A stretch of DNA of 64,000 bases, from contig NC_084818.1 in NCBI RefSeq assembly GCF_963583255.1, forward strand, positions 15,068,222-15,132,221, written 5' to 3'. This document shows positions 12,276-24,820 of this stretch, one piece after another. The position numbers and the translations under genes were made by a program. Under the pieces are notes generated by a model. It did not search any database, was not told the origin of the DNA, and saw only the letters and a program-made list of their open reading frames with translations. Source of the DNA: Pyrus communis. Its lineage: Eukaryota; Streptophyta; Magnoliopsida; Rosales; Rosaceae. Every line of letters starts with the position of its first letter. The stretch's first letter is position 1.

Positions 12276-12372
12276 ACACATACATATATGTGGAAAACAT
12301 TCACAAGAATTTTGAGATAAGCAGTGCTCAGGTGTGCGTTTTGCTTCGCTTGGAGGAGGAGGCAGTAGTAGT

Positions 12373-13536
12373 TGTTTGGGGCAAGATTTCCCTAGCACAA
12401 CTCCCTGGGGGTTTGGCACTTGGCGTGTTGTGGGGCGTGCTCTCACTGCTTGATGTGCTACAATGAGAGTTTTGTAGTTAATTTGAAAGGTGCCTTTGTG
12501 GGGCCTTAGGTATATGCCTTGAGGCTCACAATCAAAACTAACAAAGTGTTAGGTGTGCCAATGTTATCTCAGTATAACAGATGTTTGAACAAGTGTGGTT
12601 TAAGTTGATTACTTGCACCCCAAGTTACTTAAGCTTCTTGTTATCAAAAGATTGTCACAAATGGGTTAAGTCTGCATTAAATTCTTTTTCTTGCCTTGTA
12701 AACAAGGACTTTTAGTTCATAATCTTGTAAGTTCAAAATGAAGGGAGTTCAGGGTCCTTTTAACCATTTCCTCGAACCACAGTTTGGACTTAGAAAAAAT
12801 AGGTTCATTAAGTTAACCACATTCGAATGCAAATGGGACTTTTAGATAAGAAATAATTGGAAATAACTTGAATACATGTTGAAAAGTACATTAAGTGACA
12901 TATCTACTAAATGAAAGTACAAACAAAGTGACTCGGGCAAGATTTCACCTTGTCAGGAAAGGTTGAACTCTTTGTAGCCACTTCTCTTTGATTTTACTTA
13001 GGTTGTAAGCTAAAATGGATAGATGGTAAACAAGTTTTACATGAAGGAATCAATACTACAATACTAATGGATATTAGTAGAGCTTTTACACTAGACAAAA
13101 GATAGTTTTTCTAAGGGAACTATAGCTAAAAGGACTGAATGTGGGCAAGTTTCAACTTTTCTGGGTACGAACTGGCTTAAGAACAAAGTTTGTGTGTTGA
13201 TTGATTGGTTGTTTAAGTGTCCTTGTCTCAGATGTCTCTTTCCCCTTTTAAAGATAATTTGGCCTGACTGCTTTAACATTACTCTTGGTCAAGAGCTCTA
13301 GGATGGTAATGAGTCATCATCTATTTACTTATAATGCCACTAGAAAGTGCTTTTGGCTGGTGGTGAGTTGGTCTTTGTCATCTGTCACTTCATCCCTAGG
13401 CACATGGCCTATGCCTTGGCTGAAAAGGCCTTTTTTTCATCAGGCTTCATTGCTGGGCTCCAGGCAAGTCCCTATTTCGCTGTGACACCCTTGGGCCTCA
13501 TTTCATAAACCCCATTGTTAAATATTAACCCAAACA
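12373..13536 (-). repeat. Gypsy 3' LTR (copy B)
   Basis: 1164 bp with perfect 8-base inverted ends TGTTTGGG...CCCAAACA. GTAGT precedes it at 12368-12372. Immediately right is a pyrimidine run (GTGCCCCCTTTTAAT), which on the element's strand is the polypurine tract AAAAGGGGGCAC next to the 3' LTR. Confidence 0.9.
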
Positions 13537-13851
13537 GTGCCCCCTTTTAATCAATGTTAAGTCTGCAAACTGAGACCTTAATAATAATTAAATACCAGCC
13601 GCATGCTTTTACTTGGGACTTGCACCATTTAAACAGTCGTTTTTTGAATAAACTTTTGCACTAACCCACAATTTCCAACGTAACTAACTACCCACTATAT
13701 AACCTCCATTTAAATCTCTTGACCAAACGCTTCAAGTAATCCTATTTTCTGAGCTTCCAAACTTCCTAGATTTTCTAGAATTCTCTTGCCTTCGCAATTT
13801 TTTCTTGTTTTCTGCCTTCAATTCTCTTTACTTCATTTTCCAGAATTAACT

Positions 13852-16800
13852 ATGACACTTAAAACCCATCCTAAACTCTTCAATTTTCTTTGAGGAAATA
13901 GAAGTGCATTCCTTGGGGCCAGCCTGGACTACCCGAGTCCTAATTGCGGTGGAGACCAACATGCCTACGACCAATTGGTTCACCTCAAACCCCTACTCCG
14001 CCAAGGCTGGCATCTCGACCTCCAAATGGTCAAATCATCGAATGGGCTTCCCATTGATGAAAGATGAAGCTTGGACGTGGTGGGTGAATGAGCTCAAGCC
14101 TATTTGGAACAAGAAGTGGATGGACAATGGCATTTACAAGCTCACTGTGCTCTCTAAGGTCACCGTCATTACCAAGCATGAGCTCTTAACCACGGCTCTC
14201 CTCTTCTAGAACAATGGGACCAACACTCTCGATTTTAGAATGGGTCCAAAGTCTCCTACTGTCCTTGACATGGCTCAAGTCTTCGGGCTAAGGCCCTCGG
14301 GCAGGTGTGTGGATATCACCCAAAACTGGTCTTTGCCTTCTTGGCCAATTGCTGAGAGCTTGGGCGCTTCTGATCCTATTACTCGGCTGGAGTACACCCT
14401 CACAACCTTTAAGAGTATAAGACGTCCTTCGCGGGCTTCATCCTATTCATGAAGAAGATATTCAGCCTACCTTCAGCCACTGCAAATAAGGATTAGAAGC
14501 ACATGTATTTCCTTTTGTACTGACTGAACAAGCACGTTTTCCTCAACAAATCCAAGGGAGTGAAATTGGAGTGGATTCCTTTGGTGGAGGCCCTTCATTC
14601 ATTTGATGATGTGGCCACAAGGCTTTTCCTCCTTGCACACCTCTACCATTTGTTGTTCGAGATGACCAGAGGTAAGCCCTTTGAGACTAACCTCAACGGG
14701 CCAACCTGGATGGTCCAATTGTGGCTATAATGGTATTTCCCCGAGTTCCTGGCACCCAACATGGAATTCCCTAAAGGAGTGGCTCCAGCCCGCATCATGG
14801 CCGTAGTGTCTCTTACCAACAACTAAACCCTTGCTTGCCTATACTTCTTCAGAGTCTGTAGAACTTGGGTAAGCTTAGAGTGGGGTGCCTCTGTGCTCAG
14901 GAGGTACCTATGGTTCTCAGACCATATCTTCCAAGAAGCCTTTAGGGAAGACGTCAACAGCCTCTGCAAGGGGAAGTTCGTGAACTGCATCCAACAGCGG
15001 GATCTGGCGTGGGGAGTGCAAAGTGACCGCACAAGCTACAAGCGCGAGCTAGAGGTCTACCACCCAAATTTCTATGTTAGGGAGCTAGGTTTTAGGCCAG
15101 CCATCCCAGTGCTATTTTTCAACTTTATGCACGGTGGAACTTCCTTCCATCTTCGCTCCCCCGTCGACGTGACTTTTCGGGTAGCTTGGCGCAGCCTAAA
15201 AGTGATGAGCCGCATCGCATATAAGCCCGTGGCTCTTAACTTTAAGTGCACTCCTTCCTTCACCATTTGGTGGGAGGCCAAGTGGTCGAGGAAGTATGAA
15301 GAGGACATTAAAGAGGCCCATAACCACTTATTCGGGCAACTTTTCTTCAAGCCTTATCCCAAGAAGGATGAACTTGAAAACTGGAATAAGACGATCCACC
15401 AAAAGAACCAGCTTTTTCTTATAGGTACATTTCATTGTCTTATCTTTTCTGTTTTATTTCTCTTTGGGTTGCCTTCATAACTTGTCATTTACTAATTCTT
15501 ATTTTAGTTTTGCAGCCCAAGGCAACATTGAAGAGGTAGATGTTGGGCTAAAAGAAAAGGTTGCAGATGCATTGGTTCTTCAATAGGTCACAATTGAGGC
15601 TGTGAGGCAAGAGGCAGGGTCCAGCCAAGTTGTCGGAGATAATGGGGACATCTTCGAGCTATTTGGGGGACTCAGAGGACGAGGCTGGGCCTGAAGTGAA
15701 GACTCGAGCATCTCAGCGGGTAATAGTGACAGTGGTAGAGTTCTTCGAGTCCGAGCACAAAGAATGACCTCAGCCTCACCTTGCTCTACCTGGTCTGAGG
15801 GCAACTTCTACAAGGAAAAGGACTAGGTCCCAGACATCTCAATCTTTAAAGTCCTCATCTGCCCATCCAGCTAACGTGGGTAGAAAGAAGCAAAAATCCT
15901 TCAGTAAGTACTTCTAACCTTAGTCTTTTTTTCTCAGTTTCAATTTTCATTCTTCTTGAGGCATGAACTAATAACCATTTTCTTTTCTTATGACCAGGGC
16001 CTCAACAACCAATAAACCTGTCCTCACTACCAAAAAAGGGCAGTTAAGCGGAAAAGTCTAGCTAGAGGATAAGGCAATCCTTGACACAATCATCAAGGAG
16101 TTGAAGGTAGAATTCAAGCACTAAATTATTCTTGGAGTGCACTTTCCTTAATATTCGTGCTAATTCTTGACTAGTTTTCTTGAAATAGGATATTAAAGGT
16201 GAATAGACCACCCAGCCCGAGCCTTCATCTCCTCCAGCCCGAGTAGCGCAACTTTCCCCTCGTCAGGCCAAGCCCTCATAGGTATATTCATTTCTTAATG
16301 TTGGTTAAGTTTGTGATGACTCCAATTTAAGGGATAACCAACATCTCTCATCATTTTCTAGGCAAAGGTTAGGGCATCAACTTCCCAAGTCTTGCAGAGT
16401 TCAGCCTTTACTTCTGCCACTTTCTGGGCTTTCTCCCTCACTCCCACCTGAATTTCCTTATTCTGTTGCTGCCTCCGGGGGTGCTGGAGTAATGCCCCCA
16501 CCCCTTGCATCCCTTCTAGGCACGACGTCCTTGCCCGAACTTGTAAGAGAGTTCAGGCAAATCAGAACCAAGGTGAGGTCGCCAAGGCGCCCTTCTGAGC
16601 CTTAACATCTCTAAAATTAGTGTTAGATCTTTAAGGAGTAAATGCAGATGGATTTCACTGCCTTCTTTAGCCTTAAGGCTCTCCAAGATGCAGAGAAAGC
16701 ACTTACTGAGCTGTACCAAGCGCAACAAATGTCAAAGGTCCAGTTCGAGTCCTTTATCTCATTTTTTGAGAACCTGAGGGCACTAAGGGACCTACATCTT

Positions 16801-17165
16801 CGGGTAGATAAGCAATCGAACCGAGTGAACTGTTACAAATAGAAGATTCCAAAGCTTCATTCTCTTTGCTTTGATTGGTGAAGGAAGGCTCGGCCATGGA
16901 AGCCATGATCGTGGAGGTGACTTATAAGATTCAGAAGTTGGAGGAGTAGTTATCTGCACTGAAGGCCGAGCAGATGTGCCTCTCGAGCAAGCTCTACCAT
17001 AAGATTGAAGAAGTGAAGAAGGTTAACCAAGAAGTGGAAGATTCCGAAGCCCAACTAGCCAACAACAACATGTACTTAGAAAAGCCTGGCATGATTTTTA
17101 CAATTATGCAAACTTATCGCTTTAGAATAACTGCCTTGGCAAAAGATGTAAAACTGTTGAGCTAA
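13852..17165 (+). pseudogene. Plant mobile domain (PMD, aminotransferase-like) passenger gene with introns, antisense to gag-pol
   Basis: From ATG 13852 the plus strand encodes a PMD-type protein, in pieces. The clearest parts are 13960-14208 (with DEAWTWWVNELKPIWNKKW), 14240-14452 (VLDMAQVFGLRPSGR) and 14893-15424. Damage includes TGA at 13888, a frame change near 13945 and stops around 14208, 14450 and 14823. Introns with GT..AG ends are visible: 15425-15515, 15904-15997, 16107-16188, 16282-16361, and possibly 16573-16647, each 75-94 nt. The first joins frames correctly (..QLFLI + G/CC + QGNIEEVD..). The 3' exons (16642-16842, 16974-17165) read like an acidic, coiled-coil C-terminus (KIEEVKKVNQEVEDSEAQL). 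It ends about 120 bases before the integrase end, facing it tail to tail. PMD proteins are known both as host proteins and as cargo of plant transposons. What it does for the element is unknown. Confidence 0.75.
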
Positions 17166-17284
17166 ATACTTTGTAACTTCCTCTCTTTATGAAATAAAAA
17201 GCCACTTACTTTTGATTTGCAGCTTGTCGTACACTCATTTAACTGCTTAAAAAATAAGCAGACTTCAATACTTTACTTTATGTT

Positions 17285-18300
17285 TAAGCTTCATCAATAT
17301 AACAATCTATAATATCCCACGGAGTTGGGTGATATTCCTTCAAAAAACTTAGCATTGACGGGATGTCTTTGCAAGTTTCCTTCTAAATCGGCTAAGTAAT
17401 AACCTCATCTCTAACACTTGGTTGATAATGAAATGACCCTCCCAAGTAGGACTTCACTTCCCAAAGCCTCTAAATTAAGCTCCCAAGGGTAGAATTGCCC
17501 TCCACACTAACTCTCATTCCTTGAAGGTTTTCAACTTCACTTTCTTGTTATAAGCTCGGACAACAGCCTTTTTCCCTAAGGCTTCAATTCGAGCTACATC
17601 TAAATCTTCAACTCCTTAACGCATGGCTTGAATATATTCCTCACTATGTAGACAAAATTGGTTTTGAAGCCTCACAGATGTTACATTGATTTTCATAGGG
17701 AGTATAGCATTTTGTTCGAAGGTTAAAGCATAAGGGGTAGTCCCAGTTCCTGCCCTCTTTAAGGTTCTGTAAACCCACAGAGTATTTCCCAACTTCTCAT
17801 GCCACTTCTCTGGACAATCTGCCACCATTCTCTTAATGATATTCACCAAGATCTTATTGCTAGCTTCTGTTTAGCCATTTGATTAGGGATAGTAGGGGCT
17901 AGACTGGATCATCTTTATTTAGAACTTGTCTGCAAACTCCTCTACTTTTCTCAAGATAAAATATGGCCATCTATCTGTGACAATTGTCTCAGGCACTCCA
18001 TATCTGTGTAAGATCTTGGTTTCAATGAACTTCTTCATAGCAGTTGAAATGATAGTCTTCACAGCTGAAGCTTCCACCCATTTGGTGAAATAGTTTATAA
18101 CCACAATTATGAAGGTATTGCCCTTGTTGGAAGCTGGATAAATTTGCCTGATGAAATCCATTGCCCATACTCTAAAAGGCCAAAGCTTCACCATAGAATT
18201 TAAGGGTACTGAAGACACATGTTGGAGAGGTCCATGTCTTTGGCATTCTTCACAACCTCTGGCATAGACCTTACAATCTTTTTCGATGTTGGGCCAAAAG
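17285..18300 (-). pseudogene. Gypsy integrase (pol part)
   Basis: On the minus strand: a zinc-finger end CEECQRHGPLQH (about 18260-18220), then the catalytic core with WAMDFI (first Asp), TIVTDRWP (second Asp) and, after in-frame stops, SNG.TEASNK (the Glu) near 17865. Next come KWHEKLGNTLWVYRT and TTPYALTF, and a C-terminal part with EALGKKAVVRAYNKKVKLKTF-like sequence (kept in pieces, 17600-17480) reaching about 17330. The DDE triad is recognisable but the frame is broken in several places. Confidence 0.85.
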
Positions 18301-18313
18301 TAGCTTTACCTCT

Positions 18314-19095
18314 TCAACAACCACCTAATCTTAGTTTCAGCTTGATGTGCTCCACATATGCTCTATGTACTTCAACCATCACTCTCATTGATTCTTCCAG
18401 GCCCAAGCATTTCAATAGAAGTCCATTTGGAGTCTTTCTTAGTAGAGTTTTGTCCCATATGACAATCTTAGTTGCTTGCTGCCTAATCTTCTTACTTATG
18501 AGGAAAGAAGGGTCATTTAAGTACTGGATGATAGGTGTTCTCCAATCTTCTATCTCAGGTTCCTTGGTCATTACCTCTAAGCTGAACCCTCTTTCAAAGA
18601 TAGAAAGGAGATTTCTCCTTTGTACTTCCACATCCACCTCGAACTTTTTTTCTTGGATATGTACTCCAGAAGCTAACTGTGTCATCTCATTAGCAATTAA
18701 ATTTGCTTCTCTAGGAATATGATTGACTGAAATCTCAGTACCCCAATAACTCAACAGTTGAGTAGCTGTTAAGTAATAACCAGCCATAGTAATGTGTTTG
18801 CACTTGTAAACCCATTTAACTGATTAATCATCAACTCTGAATCACCAAATACCTCCATTTTAGTTGCTCCCAACTCCATCAAGATTTCCAGGCCAATGAT
18901 TAGTGCCTCATACTCTGCTCGATTGTTAGTAGTATCTTGATAATCTAGGAGAAATGAATAGTAATGGTGAATTCTTTTGGGATTAATGATGATAATCCCA
19001 GCTCCAACAGCATGTTGAGTGCAGGATCCATAAAATACAACCTCCAATGAGTGATCCATAGGCTGGCTATTCTCTTCATCTTTTGCTGAATTCAT
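18314..19095 (-). pseudogene. Gypsy RNase H and linker (pol part)
   Basis: 19095-18769 encodes an RNase H-like domain: VGAGIIIINP, NNRAEYEALIIGLEI and EVFGDSELMINQLNG. The last two are the usual Glu and Asp motifs. 18787-18314 continues with MAGYYLTATQLLSYW, VNHIPREANLIANEM and the spacer towards the integrase zinc finger. A frame change separates the two stretches near 18780. Confidence 0.85.
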
Positions 19096-19819
19096 TCCTC
19101 TTTGCCCGAGTGATCTCTACTTGGTGGAATCCAAAGATTGGCTACCTCCAAAGCTCATGGGATATTAACAATTTCATCCTGTGATTCTTGGTGCTCGACC
19201 AAGAAGTCTGCAATTGCCTACCCCTTTATAGCTCTCTGAGGCACATATTGAAGACTAAACTCTGAAAGTGCTAGGATCTATTTCCCAATCCTTCCAGTTA
19301 GCATTGGTTTTGACAAGATATACTTGATCACATCGGTCTTGGCAATGATATAGATATGGCAAGGCAACATGCAATGCTTTAGCTTGCAGGCAGTGAAGTA
19401 CAAAGCCAAACATAGCTTCTCAACTAGGGAATATCTTGTCTACCTCAGTAAGGATTCTACTGAGGTAATATATTGCTTGCTTTTCCCCCTTCATTGTTCT
19501 GAGCTAGCAAGCTTTCTATTGACCTTTTCAGAGGCAAAGATATAGAGCTTTAAAGGTTTCCCTTTCTAAGGTGGCGATGGAGAGGTTAGGTAAGCCTTTA
19601 CGTTGTCAAAAGCCTCTTGGTGCAGTCGGCCCCATTCAAACTCTTCTTGATTCTTCAGTCTTAACAGAGGAGCCAACGGCTGGATCTTGCCCTCCAAGTT
19701 AGCAATAAATCTCCTCAAGAAGTTGATCTTTCCAGTAGCATTTGCAACTGTACTTTGTTGGCGAAAGAAAGTGACTCCATTATAACTCGAGCCTTGTTTT
19801 TGTCTACCTCCACTCCTCT

Positions 19820-20710
19820 TTAATAAACAAGGAATCCTAAAAAGTTACTCGATCTAACTCCAAAAGCATATTTCTTTGGATTCATTTTCAACTTATGGGT
19901 CCTCATTCTGGTTAAGGCTTGTCTGAGGTCTTCTAAATGTTGCTCTTTAGTTTTAGAGTTAACCATAATTTCATCAATGTACACCTCCATGCTACACCCA
20001 ATTAAATCGTGAAAAATGGCATTCATTGCCCTTTGATAGGTTGCAACAGCATTCTTGAGCCTATATGGCATGACAATGTATTCATATGCTCTAATATGTC
20101 CTGGGCGCCTAAAGATTGTCTTATGAATATCTTCTTTAGCCATTTTTATTTGGTTATATCCAACATTACCATCCATAAAAGATAGAACTTTATGGTTTGC
20201 AACTGCATCTATGAATAGATCAGCCATTGGCAGGGGTACTCATCTTTAGATGTGGCTTCATTAATATTTCAATAGTCAACTCAACATCTGATAACATTAG
20301 TTACAGGTTTTAATACAGGCACAATGTTGGCCAACCACTCGATATATTTGGCAAGCTTAATAAATCCTACCTTTACCAGCCTTTCGATCTCTTCTTTGAC
20401 CTTTTCTTTTATCTTGTTCGACATTTTCCTTGGAGCTTGCTTCATAGGTTTGTATGCCTCCATGATAGGCAATTTGGGCTCTACTAAACTAGGGTCTAAT
20501 CCCGAATCTTTGTGCAAAGCAGTCTTTAAATTCATGCAGAAGGTCTACTATCTCTGCTCGATCGCTAGTTTTTAACAAGTCACTGAGTTGTATTGGCCTT
20601 AGATCCTTCTTAGTCCCCAAATTAATGGTTTCCAAGAGGTCTTGTACTTTTGGTGTTAGCTTGTCAGGCTCTATACACAAAAATTCAATCGACTTTGGAC
20701 TATCAGGCAC
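19820..20710 (-). pseudogene. Gypsy reverse transcriptase with altered active site
   Basis: 20710-20281 carries the start of RT (PKMEERL-type region, VGFIKLAKYIEWLANIVPVL). 20227-19820 carries the palm: DGNVGYNQIKMA, RAYEYIVMPYRLKNA, YQRAMNAIF and VYIDEIMVNSKT, then LKMNPKKYAFGV. The box that is normally Y-I-D-D reads Y-I-D-E. In-frame stops between 20281 and 20227 split the domain. Downstream, 19.8-19.1 kb holds the decayed rest of RT/RNase H. Confidence 0.85.
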
Positions 20711-21140
20711 ATCATCTGGCTAGTCCAAGTTATATATACACTCAGCCATATGAATGGTTGCCTCTACTCTTCTCCCAAAAACTCTTCTTCTTTTCAGCTA
20801 TTGGTACTTGAAATTTCTTCCTCCAACTATGCTTCATCCTTGACTGAGCTGTCTCTCACTTCTTTTCTCTCTCTTCCATACACCAACAGTTTCTTAATTA
20901 AGGACTTGACTACAATTACTTGGTCCTTCCTTATTTGTTCTGACATCATTGGTGTTAGTGGGTTAGGACAATGTGAGGCCTGTCACATTCCTCCCTAGTG
21001 AAAGACAGTCCTTGTTCTAGAAGCTTTTAGGTCGTCACCTTAGTTGGGCAACCGTTCTCATCAACTCCTAAACACTGCAAGATTCCAATACTGGGATTGT
21101 AGAAGTTTGATTTTACAACATTGGCAGTGGGGAGAAATAG

Positions 21141-21488
21141 CTATAACTCGGCTTCCACAATCTCCCAAAATCCTAGTTCTTCGGCTCTAGACTCGTGGTA
21201 GACAACAACTTGTTGATGTAAAGTGGATGACATAGACAGACTTTGGTGAATCCAATCTCTACCTAGCAATGCTCCATAAGTAAAGCTGTTATCCACCACA
21301 AAGAATGCCAACATAATTTGCTTGGACCCTAAGTCAACTTCTAAAAGCAATATCCCATAAGTTCTAGTGATGGCTCCAGAGAAACTAGAAACTATTAGAT
21401 CAGTAGGAATAAGATTTTCCTTACTTTTACACAACATCTTCATTTGCTTGATTGGGAGCACATTAACATTCGTTCCCCTAACCATCAA
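21141..21488 (-). pseudogene. Gypsy aspartic protease region
   Basis: 115 codons on the minus strand. PTDLIVSSFSG, GILLLEVDLGS and YGALLGRDWIHQ are the typical flap and C-terminal motif (LLGRDWIH) of gypsy retropepsins. The start codon is not certain and the N-terminal catalytic Asp motif is not clear in this frame. Confidence 0.7.
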
Positions 21489-22847
21489 GACCCTTTTGAA
21501 AGGTACTCCCTCCAGATGAGCAGTTATATATATGAGCTTAAGATGGTTGGCTTAGGATATACTTGGTCTACTGAATACCATTTTGTCAGAATATACCCTA
21601 TTGGGCTCCTTTAGTGTAAGTTCGGGCAAGTCTGCCACGCTTGGTCCTTTTTTCCCAGCTTCCTCAACACTAACAAGTGCCATCATTGGTTCTGGTGCCA
21701 AATAATCATCCTCCATTGTGGCTGGTTGATCTGGTTCGGCCTAAATCATGATTGATAAAACATAAGTCATGTTTACATGGAAGTTGCTGGGTTTAGGTAC
21801 GTCTTCTTTCTTTCCTCCAATTTGACACACAAACTCATCCATCCATGCATGTGTATCTTCTGGTAGCATTAACTCGGGCACCTCCTTATCCATTACTATA
21901 TTAAAATTAAGCAACTGCCTCGGAGCTTCACAGGGTGCATATTCTAGTATAGGTAAAGGTATCCCCTCCTCAAGATAAATAGTGCCAAAACAGAGAAGTT
22001 CAGGTCTCCAACTTGGTGTAGGCATCATCACTGCACTCTCCTAAGCTCTTCTCAACACTCTGTACTTTCCTGGATGAGGATTATGTGGTACATGATCTCA
22101 TTCACCTTCCATCTTGCTATTAGCTCTTTTTATCTCATTTTTGCTCTTCCATTGGAGTTGTCTTCTTTCACCTTGTGTAGCCTCCTCGAACTTAACATTG
22201 CCTGAGCCTCTAGAATGGTGTGAATTTTCAATGAGTTCATATGAGCTTTATGTTGTCTCTAAAGCCTTCTGATCATAGATGCTCTCATCTCTTTAACATG
22301 TCTTTCATCCTTACCAACCACATACCATTTTCAGCCGAGTCGGGCCGAATCTTTCTTAGTAACTAGGGGTGCTGGGTTCATGGTTCTCTTTCTCCAACCT
22401 TGCCTTGCACTGTTGTAATAACTTGGCCAGGAAGGTTTCACTTTTATCCATCTTGGCACCTTGGCTTCTTTGTCCTCAGCTTTTTCAGAGGCATTATGGT
22501 TCCTGAATACTTTATAAAGACCCTTAGGTTCAAAATCCCTTCATAATCTTTGGAACATACTCTTGGACGTTTCCTTCTCTGCTGCCCGAAAAACACTCTT
22601 GCGTGCCTCTTGTTCTTCTATTTATTTTCTTCTAATAAACTCTTAGTCAATAATGGCGCCCGATGCTGGTACCTCCAACTCACATTAACATTGGCACTTA
22701 CTGCATAAAACTACTCCCTTGATTACAGCCGCTTTGGGTCTATCAGGTAACCCTTTAACTCTTTCTATAGGTCTAGCTACTTACTTTCTTTCTCCCTTTA
22801 CCTCCCGGTAGCCTTTGTTTTTCCTTTCTCAACCCAATTAAGGTTGA

Positions 22848-24805
22848 TCATGTTGATTGGGGCTCTGGGAAGGGATTTGTATCAATCATCATATTTGCTT
22901 GGGGTTTCTCAAATAATAAATTTCCTTTGACTATGAGGTTTTGTATCCAATCCCTAAACCGTACACAATTGGCTATGGAATGATTAAATGTGTAGTGGAG
23001 TTTACAATAATTATTTCCTTTTAACTCTTCTAGTTTGGGCATCTTTTTGGTGGTGTCGGGCAGGATCACCCTAGCCCTTACCAACTCCTCATAGATGTCA
23101 GCTACCTTGGTCAGATCAAAATAATAAGTCTAGTACTTCGGGGGCTTCATAGGCATGAACCCTCCATCATTCACTTTTTGGTCCTTGACATGTTGGACAA
23201 ATCCTTTCACTATCAAAGGTTTAAAAGGAGTGGTCATTTCGATGGCACACAAGTCAATTCCTTCTCCTATATTGCTGTCATTTCCTCTCGACTCAGAACA
23301 TTTGAACTCCAGCTGTTGTTTGCAACTTTATTTTTTTAGAAAGGGGGCACTTTGGATGAATTCTTTACTTGCTGCTCCTCAGTTAACAACTTCTCATACT
23401 TAGTAACAACTATTACCAGCTCCTGTAGCTCATTAAACTATACATCATAGAACTTTTTTCTCAATGGTAATCTCAGAGTTTTCTGAGCAATAGATATAAG
23501 CTGAGCATGGTTGATAGGGAACTGGCATCTCATCCTTGTCTTCCTGAACCTCATGATGAAGTCTTTAGTTGACTCATACTCATATTGCTTCACCTCCACT
23601 AGATCATTGATAGTCATCTCAGGATCCACCCTATAAAACTGGTCGTGGAAAGCCATCTTCATTTGTCCCCAGTTGGCAATGGAATTAAAGGGTAATAGAG
23701 AGTACCACTAAGATGCTAAGCCAACCAACAAATTCCCAAACAACCTTAACTTGTAGTTAAGATTGTCTTTAAACACCATACAGTAGTTGGAAAACTTGAA
23801 AATGTGGTCTCTGAAGGGCACATTACAATCATCCCCACTGAAGCTTGGGAATGCGGCCATCTTAAAGTTAAAAGGAAAGAGGTTCTGTTCACCAATATAC
23901 TCCGGGTAAGGCTTCCAGTAGGTGATCGTGAACATCGACTGAGCATGTGGTTGGGCATTTTGGACCATCATCATTCTCAGCTCTGCTAACTCATTTCTGA
24001 GTTGCTAGTTAACTGCATTATTGTGTGGGGTGTAAGAAGGTCCCCATTTCAGGCTACGCTCATTGCCCAAGAAAGCTTTCTTTTGAGGTTCTAGTTGTCT
24101 CCATTTGGCCTCCCCTCCCTTATTAGACAACAGTGGTACCTATAAGGAGGGGGCTTGCCCGCAGGTTTAGGCATACCTTTTCCACTACGCTCTCCTACTT
24201 GATGAGTCATTCCAAACTTCCTTCCATCTAGCTCGATCTCCCACTACTATCTAGTGGGAATAATAAAGGGTCTGGTAAACTTGTTTCCTGGATTTCTTCC
24301 ACTTAAGGTTGACTGATTCCAGGCTCCTCCTTCTTTTTCCCTCTATCTTTCTTTTCCTCGAGCAAAGGAAACAGGGGAATCACTTGCTCTTTCTCAGGAC
24401 TAACCTCTCTCATCATTTCTCTAGCGTGACCATCATTCAGGGTAGAGTACTCCAACTCCAATCTTCTCTGCACACTCCCTGTTAATGAATAAAGTATGCT
24501 AACCTCTCCTCTAGTTTCTAGGGAAATCTTCTCTATACTTTTCAACACTTGTTGACCTCTCCTCTATTTTCTAGGGAAATCTTCTCCATACTCTTCAACA
24601 CTTGCACCATGGTAGCTTGCAAGTCTCCGTTGGTAACCTTTCTGCCCAACTTCTCAAAAGAAGTTGGGTTCTCCAAAATAGCAAGACTTCGGAGGAAAGG
24701 GAAATCTTCCAAGTAATCTATCATGTCTGATCTTTTTAGACAATGGGGTGGCCCGTACTCTGTGTTCCTCCTGAAAGTTCTCTCATTCCTTTTTTTTCTT
24801 AGCAT
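22848..24805 (-). pseudogene. Gypsy gag, broken into frames
   Basis: Minus-strand pieces: 24805-24542 and 24548-24303 (charged N-terminus, split by a local 53-bp duplication), 23974-23708 (PYPEYIGEQN and FPSFSGDD), 23662-23438 (DQFYRVDPEMTINDLVEVKQ, the retrotransposon gag core with FIMRFRKTRMRC), and 23084-22848 (LKGNNYCKLHYTFNHSIANC, a Cys/His segment after the core). Between 22.8 and 21.5 kb only fragments remain (22031-21741). Together they give the usual gag order but no single open frame. Confidence 0.8.
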
Positions 24806-24820
24806 ACAAGACTATCAGGA

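Noticed and set aside
10269..12446. Two similar minus-strand frames (10269-10613 and 12087-12446)
   Set aside because: They look like a conserved duplicated protein, but they cross the glucanase tail, its 3' UTR and the LTR edge antisense. The likeness comes from the tandem duplication, and the plus-strand glucanase tail explains the sequence.
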